Source: Prosopocoilus inquinatus
Lineage: Eukaryota > Arthropoda > Insecta > Coleoptera > Lucanidae
Direction: 5' to 3'
NCBI GenBank assembly: GCA_036172665.1
Contig: CM069876.1
Location: 36,921,001 to 36,985,000, forward strand
Length of the DNA stretch: 64,000 nucleotides
The translations under genes were made by a program, and so were the position numbers. The notes under the pieces were generated by a model. The model ran no database searches and was not told where the DNA came from. It worked only from the letters and a program-made list of their open reading frames with translations. This document shows, piece after piece, positions 56,615-64,000 of this stretch; position 1 is the stretch's first letter, and each line of letters starts with the position of its first letter.

Positions 56615-56773
56615 ACCGCGAACGCCCTGAAAGAAAAGCTCCTGGCACGCTTCAGCGAGTTGGAACGCATTGTCCGCGTCCAAGAATGTGTCTTGATAAG
56701 TTAGTTTCCTCTTGCTTTCAGGAACACCGACGAAAATATCATTTGTAAAGTGTCTGTCGTCGTTATCGCGCAT
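56615..56773 (-). CDS. Possible exon, weakly like an ionotropic glutamate receptor amino-terminal domain
   Basis: The minus-strand frame reads RHFTNDIFVGVPESKRKLTY, then QDTFLDADNAFQLAEACQEL and FFQGVRG. Codon choice and GC content differ sharply from the flanks, as in real exons. The pattern DADNAFxLxxxxCxxFxxGVxG recalls the segment of AMPA/kainate-type receptors where a conserved Asp/Asn-Ala/Ser-Phe and a helix with Cys precede the RGVxAxxG strand. Two donors fit the end, CGCG|GTGTAA (56617) or GGT|GTAACT (56615). A stop precedes the ATG directly and the acceptor is poor. It occupies the same domain position as the GluN2 exon at 42 kb, so it would belong to another receptor gene, an alternative exon or a pseudogene. 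Confidence 0.35.
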
Positions 56774-57034
56774 CTATCTTCCCTACTCATAAAATATCGC
56801 GGGAAAGTTTACATCAAGCAGAGGTAAATTTCTTTTTTTCTAAGAGGCTCGTTCCTGTTGCTTATTCCTTAAATCTAAGGCGACTTGCAACAAATTTTCA
56901 AAATATTAGGTCAAAGAAACTTCCTAATGTCGCGAGCTTACCGACAAATTAAACAAATACAAACTCTGATGGAATGAACATTCCTATTTTTGAACCCTTG
57001 TAATCTCCCAAGGAATAAAATTTGAAGAATTATA
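56774..57034. other. Non-coding DNA
   Basis: Nothing recognised. Confidence 0.5.
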
Positions 57035-57121
57035 TAGAGGGTAATTCAGAATAAGTGTCCGACCGGTTAGGTACTTCTGTGTGGTTGACGGATCGGACAC
57101 TTATTTTTAATCACCCAGTAT
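57035..57121. mobile_element. Minimal foldback MITE, 87 bp
   Basis: TAGAGGGTAATTCAGAATAA, then GTGTCCGACCGGTTA, pairs with the inverse of the right arm, TACTGGGTGATTAAAAATAA then GTGTCCGATCCGTCA. The loop is about 15 bases. Solo ends of the same family are at 29920, 32917 and 35316. Confidence 0.85.
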
Positions 57122-57658
57122 TAGAGGAGAACGATTTGAATTGCACGAATGTGAAAAGTTGGGGGCAGGGGGAAGTCGCCCTTTCCCAATCAGGCTGTCA
57201 GGTAGAGAAAATAAAAATAATTTCGCACCCAATCCCTCCCCCCGATCTATATTTAGCTCTTAACCCGGTAAACATGTCATAATGTTAATTAGTTAAATAA
57301 ATTCTTCCCCGAGCGCGTTCCAATTAATTTCATAATTAAACCGCGCGTTTTCATTCCGCGCCAGCTTCGACATGTGCGTAGCTTGGAAATCATTTGCGGT
57401 AATTTCCCCGCTCGCCGTTTTGCCTCCAATTAGCTCCCGCCCGCTCTTTATTACCAAACTGTGGAAATTAAATTGCAAGTTTTAGGCGAAACAAATGTGT
57501 TTTAAATTGAGGAACGTTAACCAAAAAAAAAAAAAAAAAACTAATATCTGATTGAAATGATTCATTGCACTCGGTGCAAAACGGGCAGAAGGACTGGTAC
57601 TGTAAGAAACGGGAATTTTGTATAAACAACGGGAGCTTTGTCTTCAACGTAAATAATT
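57122..57658. other. Unique DNA with homeodomain-type motifs and a poly-A tract
   Basis: 57275-57480 is dense in TAATTA, CCAATTA and AATTAAA motifs within mixed-GC unique sequence, and an 18-base A tract sits at 57523. It could be an enhancer, but the evidence is only compositional. GTAAGAAACGGGAATTTTGT at 57602 is a variant of the dispersed motif at 17367 and 47885. Confidence 0.3.
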
Positions 57659-57805
57659 CTAAGGCCCGGTTTTTCAGTCACAGGTTAACCCTAACTCTCG
57701 GTTTATTTCCATTGTAACAAGTACGAAGACAATTGTTTCCATGGCAATAAATTGAAGGTTAGAGTTAACTTAAAGTTAACTTGTGATTGAAAAACCAGCC
57801 TTAAG
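57659..57805. mobile_element. Foldback MITE B, second copy
   Basis: AAGGCCCGGTTTTTCAGTCA, then TTTCCATTGTAACAAGTACG, AAGACAATTGTTTCCATGGC and TTGTGATTGAAAAACCAGCC. It is colinear with 21639-21772, plus a duplicated AGTTAACTTA segment near the right arm. Confidence 0.9.
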
Positions 57806-59937
57806 AAAAAATAGGTCTGACCTTGTTCGAAGAATACTTTATTTTGCAGTTGCAAACTTTTAGAAAAGAAATGTCGACAAAGCGGTGTGAAACCCCACTA
57901 CCGGATGTTCTTTTACTGTGTGCAAATATTTAAACCTATAATACATCATCATAACTAGCAGCGATAAAGCTCATATGTCCTTGATAAAAAATTAATAGTT
58001 AATTAAACAGTTTGAAAACTGCCGGCATAGCTAATGAGTGGATGTTGGCCTAACTCTTGAATTGAATGACGAAGTGAAGATATGTCCGTATTTAACTTGA
58101 CCTTATGCACGAACGATGTAAACCATCCGATCAATCAAGACCTTTTAAACGCGTTCACAATGTGCCACAAATAAATGTAACATTACTTCGTTCAGTGAAT
58201 TGAAATTTTAAATGAAATAATAAATAAACGATATCAATAATTATTATTACGAAACGCTGCCTTAGCGATCGGGTGCGGTATTGGTGGAGTGTTCATCCCG
58301 AGAGGAAGGCGTCGCTGACCTTACTAAATAGTTCTTTCTCGCACATTTCAGCAGTTCCAAACATGTGGTACATCCGAAATTGTTTGGCTATGATGCGGTA
58401 ATCACCAAAAGGTAGCATCTAATGTACTTATACTGAAGTTTTTCTATTTGCACACAGTACAAAAACACCCTGTATAGTTACCGTTCATATATTATTATAA
58501 TTCTCTTTGTACAAGTGCACAAGGAAATTATCTTATAATACCTGTTTTTTAGTTGTGGCGTTGCTTAACGCCCGTGCATACACTCGCATAATTCGTTTAC
58601 TTTCCATCAACAATCCCCTCGCGCTTATACGTAACTCATTTTCCCCCCACCCTCTCCCACGCGATTTGCACTAAATTTTGGTCGTTTTGGTCGTTATAAA
58701 AATTAAGGAGCCTGACGTCTTAATTTCAAATACTAGGAACAATTTCTTCAAAATTTAATTTATTTTCGACCCTTTTTTTGACAAAATAAGACATATTTAT
58801 AACGAAAATTTCTAATTTGCGGAATTGAAGCTGACGTTTAACGTGAGAGTAACGATCAAAATTTATTGCTCGCGGCTGTACGTTGTTACATCATACATTG
58901 TTGGTTAATTGACGCTGATTTTAAGCCAGTTTTTGTAAGCAGATTATTATGTTGTGGCCCGGAATGACGGAACGTTTACTTCTTATGCTGCTGGGGTCTT
59001 TGAAGTATTTGCACTCAACCTCGCGTCAATTTAACTGAAATCTGAAGGTTTAAAGTTCAACTTAAACTTACGTAAGAAACGCTTTAATGCACGTTATTAG
59101 CCCGCGGGGCAGCCATCACTCGGGAGGATATCTTTCAGTTCGTTTTCATTTTCGCATGGAAACATAAAAAAAGAAAAAAGCGGTTTGAAATTAATCAATT
59201 GTTTTAATCCCAGTTTTGAAGTTTTAATATATCCCCAATTTAAGTTCTTGTAAACAGCAGTAAACTTAGACCAAATGACAAAATTTCGCCCAATCTGGCA
59301 ACACTGGCTACCTCTTCAAAACAAATTTTGCAAACAAAACCCAGTTTTTCGCCCTGCAAAGAACTAAACTCGATTAATCGTGACGGTTGCCATGCGAGAC
59401 GTCGTTTGAGGCCGTTTTTCACGAGGTTGGCTCCATTTTCGGCGACTCTCGAACTTCCTTTCGTCATCATCCATTTGGAAAAAGGCGGTTTTTAGAAAAC
59501 AGCTGACGTAAGAACTTTCCGTCTTTTTCTTTACATCGTTTTGTATGACGTGGCTTTGAGGAATCGTCATGAAGCAAACTGACGACGTGGGCAAATTACA
59601 TTCAATTTTTGGAGTCAAAAATTTTCCGTCTGCGAACTCAGCAGATTAATTGCGTATTTATACAATTTCCATCCCATATATTTATATTTTCTACTTCTAT
59701 TGTCATCATGCGAGATCGTCACGTTTACCCTGCTTAAATTCAAAGAATATAGCGTTATAATACTGTAGCTTTATTCAATTCTTTTGCCTGTCTGATTTTT
59801 TTTTACGCGCTCACGCTGGCTCTTTTATTCTATGTTAAGAAAGTTGTAAGCTGGGCGTGAGTACTCCCGCTAATGAGACGGCGACTCTTTTGCTCGGGCT
59901 TTGTAGAGTGCATTTTATAGGTTGCCCAGTTTGGACT
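57806..59937. other. Non-coding DNA
   Basis: AACACCCTGTATAG at 58468 is a solo transposon-end motif like that at 24842. The two overlapping minus-strand frames at 59240-59618 are unrecognised. No exon was seen. Confidence 0.4.
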
Positions 59938-60035
59938 TGCTGTGTCCAGAGGCACAGTAAGTTATAGTTGCGCAGTCTCACAAACTGTGGGTCAAAGCAC
60001 AAGTACAAGGCGCTCCTTTTGTTACCACGTATCAA
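59938..60035 (+). repeat. Dispersed repeat, copy 2 (partner 45040-45140)
   Basis: CCAGAGGCACAGTAAGTTAT, GCAGTCTCACAAACTGTGGG, TCAAAGC and TTGTTACCACGTATC. ACAGTAAGTT is a consensus-like splice donor conserved in both copies. Confidence 0.8.
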
Positions 60036-61196
60036 ATCTTCCTAACTTCTTCTCCAGAATTGATTCTCAGGCTTCCATTTATACTATATTGCTATATTTA
60101 CTTTGTCCTATGAATGAGTTTTCTGTTAATATCAATCTTTTTTCTCCGTCTAGTTTCCTGTGGCGGTATTCGAGTTTTATTTACATTATATAGACCTTGT
60201 TGTTTTGTATTTATCTTCTGGTCGTTAAAAATTAGAAAGGTGAGTGCTCCCGTATATACAAGTGTGTGTGTACTGTGTGCAGTGTGCATCTCTATGTTCT
60301 CTTCTAACTTTTTACTGATTAGATTAGGTTATCCACTACCACTAGTTCTTTGTTTGTTTTTGTTTTAAATATTAACTTTGGAAGGTCTGTTGGTCACTAT
60401 TTATTCTCTCGTACCTGGCCATTTGTTTTTCAATAAACTCTTCCGCTGTTGATTTTGTGTCACCATCTATTCAGGTGGTTGTGTGTTGGAATTTTCTACA
60501 GAAAATGCTGTTGTTTACTATAATAGATCTCTTGTAATCTAGAATGCTTTGGATTGTTATGTGTTGTAGTTTTGGGAATTTTTGTGTTACCATTTCGTTT
60601 AATCGTTTAATATACGACGTTTGATCGGTTTCCATTTTTATAACTGCTAGATAGCATCTGACGGATTGGTTGATTTTGTCATTCTATTTCGCCCTTTGTT
60701 TGGGTAGAGTCGTACTTGTGGATGTGATGCTTGGATGTATCTACAATTTCAGGTGCAGTTTCAACTCGTGACTTTAAGTTCGCAGTTCTTGTCGTAGTTA
60801 AGACTAAATATATGTTAAGTTGTGATAGGAAACCACTCCCTTGTTCCTAAATTCCGCGACAGGTTAATAAAACATAACGGTTTGGCCGTAAAATTATATA
60901 TTTTCTTCTCCTCATGTAACAACCCAAATCTCCATTCTACTCCACTACTCTCTCTCTCTCTATCTTTCCTCAACTTTTCTCACTTTCCGCTTTTCTCTCT
61001 CAAACACTCATTGTTACCAACTTTGTTTTGCTTTATGTGCCTATCAGTTGTAGAGTCAGCCTCCACCTCCTCTTCACCTGGCTTGTTTATGGTCATTTCC
61101 ATCAAGTTTAAGTGCGGTGCCTTTTATAGCTATTGGCCACGTTTCGGCCAATAGGGAGAGTGCACACAGAGAAGACACATCTCGACGAAGGCGAAG
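60036..61196. other. Non-coding DNA with CT microsatellite
   Basis: A (CT)n run lies at about 60949-60963. ATTGGCCACGTTTCGGCCAAT at 61131-61151 is an inverted repeat of 7-bp arms with CCAAT boxes. The frames at 60114 and 60822 are T-rich and unrecognised. Confidence 0.4.
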
Positions 61197-61400
61197 ATGT
61201 CATTTAAAACAAACCAAAAAAGGCATAATAAAGTTATACGATCCGAATTTGTCAATATGTTGTCAAACTCAAATGACGAAGATGCTGTAATTTTTGTGCA
61301 ACTAGCAAATTATTTAACAACAGAGAAAATGTTGCACAACGCCAGCTCTTCGTCACATGTTCAAGGCACATCCTCTTCGCGCCACTCTTCCTTAAGGTAG
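61197..61400 (+). other. 67-codon ATG frame cut by a transposon end, function unknown
   Basis: Starts MSFKTNQKRHNKVIRSEF and has an acidic patch (NSNDEDAVIF) and a Ser-rich tail. The final codons fall in the inverted-repeat element starting at 61396. An acidic cluster followed by a leucine-containing helix recalls the N-terminus of some Harbinger-type proteins, but the similarity is too weak to claim. It may be a truncated gene copy or chance. Confidence 0.2.
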
Positions 61401-61702
61401 CTTTACACGATGCCTTATTTCTTGCATCATCATGCATGCGTTCATAACGCAATAATGTGCATGCTTGATTGCATGCGTGATTTTATAGCGCAGTACACTG
61501 TTTTCTGAGAGACAAGGTGACGCAACCAAGAACTCCAAAAAGCTCTACGTCCATTTTGTAAACAGCAGTGAAACGAACTCTGGTATAAATATTTCCACAC
61601 ATATTTAAGACGCATTAATTTCTTGCGTCCTATTGCATGCGTAGATGCATGCAATTAGCGTTTGCGTTGTCGCATGAAATGAGACATCGTGTAAAGCTAG
61701 CT
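61396..61702. mobile_element. Inverted-repeat MITE, 307 bp
   Basis: GTAGCTTTACACGATGCCTT at the left matches the inverse of the right end, CTAGCTTTACACGATGTCTC. The interior is rich in GCATGC and TGCATG motifs, and no protein is encoded. Confidence 0.8.
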
Positions 61703-61740
61703 TTACGATCTTATGCTGCATTATTATTATTAAAAAAAAA

Positions 61741-61818
61741 ATTAGATGCAAATCGCTTTTGATTGCAGTGGAAAAAAAAAAGCAAAAAAGCGATCTCAGG
61801 ATGTCGCTACTTAAACAT
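61741..61818 (-). mobile_element. Ribozyme-bearing element, copy 4, ribozyme deleted
   Basis: Minus strand: TAGCGACATCCTGAGATCGC, an A/T tract, then CCACTGCAATCAAAAGCGAT and TTGCAT. The two flanking blocks of copies 1 to 3 are present, but the whole hammerhead segment between them is missing. Confidence 0.75.
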
Positions 61819-64000
61819 AGGAATATTTAATTAATTAATTAATTATTATTACTACCATTTGCAGCGACATTAGCGACATTTGTGACTAAATTAACGTATG
61901 CATCAGAAACCTGCCTGATCGTCTATCATTTCGAACGCCACCTGCCAGATGAATTCCAAAGTCCGGAGACCAATGACATGCAGCAACTATCAACAGTAAG
62001 CAAATTATGCTGCAATTGTTTTGACAATTGTTGAAGTTGTCAATTAAATTTAATAACTGAGTTTTTTGATTATCGTAGTACTTCCGTAAAAGTCAAATCT
62101 GACCTAACTTACTTATTTGGCTGTTCTTTTAAGTTTCATTTAACAGGCACATTATTAGACAGTTTATACAATATGTTTTTATTTAGCAATGTCCATTGTC
62201 CAACGCTTATTCTTCAATATTCACTCAGCTAAAAACGTTCTCCCTCTAAACGAATCAATCAATTTGTGAGGCAGCGCAGAAACTGTTGTTTTATCAAGGG
62301 TTTATCTGTGTAATAAGTAATAAAACACTTTGCCCTCTTGATTTATTTTTAATTAACATCTGATATCCACCCCTTTCTTCACTGAGCAGAAATCATATTA
62401 GTTGACATCTTCTGCATTTTATTACCAACTTTGACGGATAGGTTTAGCGACCACCCCTTGATAGCCCCACAGTCTCTAGGCAGAAGGCAACTGAATGGTA
62501 CAATACGTATGAAGAACAAATAATCGCACGCCTTCTACTGGTGACTAGTATTCGTTATGAAGCTATACATGGGATAAAAATACCTAATTTAATTTAAATG
62601 TTTTACCTCCTACTTAGGGAGGGCTTAAATACTTGAAACTCCCTCACTCTCGTTATAACTGCTAGAATTTAAGGTAGTCTTGACGAGTCCGAGTTAAATG
62701 TTAGTTTTTTTTAACCTACATTCTCTTATCAAGCAAGAAACTCCATTCATCCGTTACAGTACCATTAATTTCCGGAATGTATCTTAGTCACCAATCGGTT
62801 GTTTCGAAATCACACACGACATTTTATTTTAAAATTAAAGTTATGTACCTTATTGTGCTATAGATGATCAACATTTCCTTCTACCATCTGAATCCCGCTA
62901 ACCCAATTTACTTTCGGTTATGAATTCAAGTCAAGTCCCCATTCTCATTCTCTACTTAACAGACGTAATTTTATTCAGCTGTTTAGCGCAGGCATTCGAG
63001 ATGAGATGCAAACAAGAAGAAGACGACAAAGTAGCTCAGCTTAAAAGGATCAGATCCTCCTATGGACCTCCAGAAACCTCTCAGCAGCAGCAAATCATTT
63101 TTACTTGGACGACGACTTTGTTTTTCTCGTTGGTGTTCCTTGAACCTTCAAACTTAGACAGAACCGGAACATGTCATTTCGTTTTCACGAAAAGCCTCCG
63201 CCTGACAAATCCCGCTGCGGTTAATTCCACGCCTCGAGCAAGTCGCTTGCCTTCGCACTTTATTTGTTTGCGGCTTCTGTGTAGCGCGCTCGGAAAATAA
63301 AATTGATGTTTTTCTTTTCGCCTCGCCATAATCTCGACGAATTAGGGGTTGCTTGATGGAAATTCGCTTGACAACGAGGGGCGACATCTGGTGCGAACGT
63401 GGCCCGCAATCAAATCTTTCATCTCTAATGAATTGCGAAACAAAGCCGACCCTCCTAGTCGTCGAAGACCGCACATTCGCGTTGGAGATTCGTCGAGGAA
63501 TTTGTCGCAGTCGGCTTAGAATTACGTCATTTCGTCTTTAAATAATACGTGGTGAAATCATTTTCGATATAATTAATTAACCGTCAGTTAGACATAATAA
63601 TTCTGAATAGTTTGGAAAAAAAAGTGCTGAGCATTACTACATCCTAGTAGATAGATTATTCACAAAGCAGAAAAGAATGATTTATTCATAATTACTGCCA
63701 CATTCCAGCAAACTTCTTTATTGTCGGTTCATCGTGCTAGTGCGAAGTTTAAAACACAGAATTTAAATTAAATTCATTAAAAAAGAAATCGATTACGATT
63801 AAATTATTATTCACATGGTGAAAAGTTGTATCTTCATTCGCGAAATTAATTACAAATTAAGGAAACTGACTGATTGAAAAAAAATTAAAAAAAAATAACC
63901 TTTAACGAGGAACGTAAGTTCGTCTCTTCACGAAGCGTACCGTCAGAGGCGCGTATTAAACGGGACATACGAAAATACAACGAGAATATATGAAATAGCG
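61819..64000. other. Non-coding DNA to the window end
   Basis: A (TTAA)n run is at about 61828-61844. A 126-codon plus-strand ATG frame at 62920-63300 has a hydrophobic start (VPILILYLTDVILFSCLAQA) that could be a signal peptide, then EMRCKQEEDDKVAQLKRIRS and a glutamine run. No family is recognised and the rest looks non-coding. Positions 63760-63915 are the second copy of the A-rich repeat at 12.6-13.0 kb. Confidence 0.35.

Overview
This 64 kb window is AT-rich, repeat-laden animal DNA, almost certainly from an insect. I would guess a beetle, but the order cannot be settled from the sequence. It has no operons, long ORFs or bacterial-style gene packing. Nearly every open frame above 60 codons is a chance frame in AT-rich DNA or lies inside a repeat. 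The one secure coding segment is a single minus-strand exon at 42069-42424. It encodes part of the extracellular amino-terminal domain of an NMDA-type glutamate receptor, GluN2 (Nmdar2), and has a good acceptor and donor. Most of the window is therefore probably long introns and flanking DNA of that gene on the minus strand. Three further exon-like segments are weaker: 56615-56773 (minus, possibly ionotropic-receptor-like), 49594-49736 (plus, downstream of a CpG-containing, promoter-like stretch) and 25427-25548 (minus, Ser/Thr-rich, in a GC-rich island).

Layout. 0.6-2.4 kb: decayed hAT-like element full of T-rich repeats. 3.7-6.5 kb: satellite array of eight 343-bp units. 7.3-8.2 kb: A-rich minisatellite. 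9.2-9.4 kb: foldback MITE. 14.16-15.27 kb: 1.1 kb non-autonomous hAT with a perfect 8-bp target duplication and two nested inverted repeats. 18.9-19.7 kb: remains of a LINE reverse transcriptase. 20.9 kb: perfect palindrome with a template-switch signature. 21.5-22.2 kb: three related foldback MITEs almost end to end. 23.7-24.9 kb: 1.1 kb inverted-repeat element. 27.5-29.1 kb: second tandem array (four 387-bp units). 31.2-39.4 kb: mosaic with a 7-kb-spaced inverted duplication, a 42-bp (14-codon) minisatellite repeated in several places, and three copies of an element carrying hammerhead ribozyme sequence. 40.8-41.5 kb: hAT element with an 8-bp target duplication. 42 kb: the receptor exon. 45-64 kb: mostly unique DNA with further dispersed repeats, MITEs and hairpins.

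The most interesting signal is on the minus strand at 35078-35126. It has a complete type I hammerhead ribozyme core with a 7-bp stem I, 5-bp stem II, a very short palindromic stem III and a GUA cleavage triplet. Two decayed relatives lie within 2.5 kb, and a fourth family member at 61.7 kb has lost the ribozyme. This points to a small ribozyme-bearing mobile element (Penelope-like or retrozyme-like) active in this genome.
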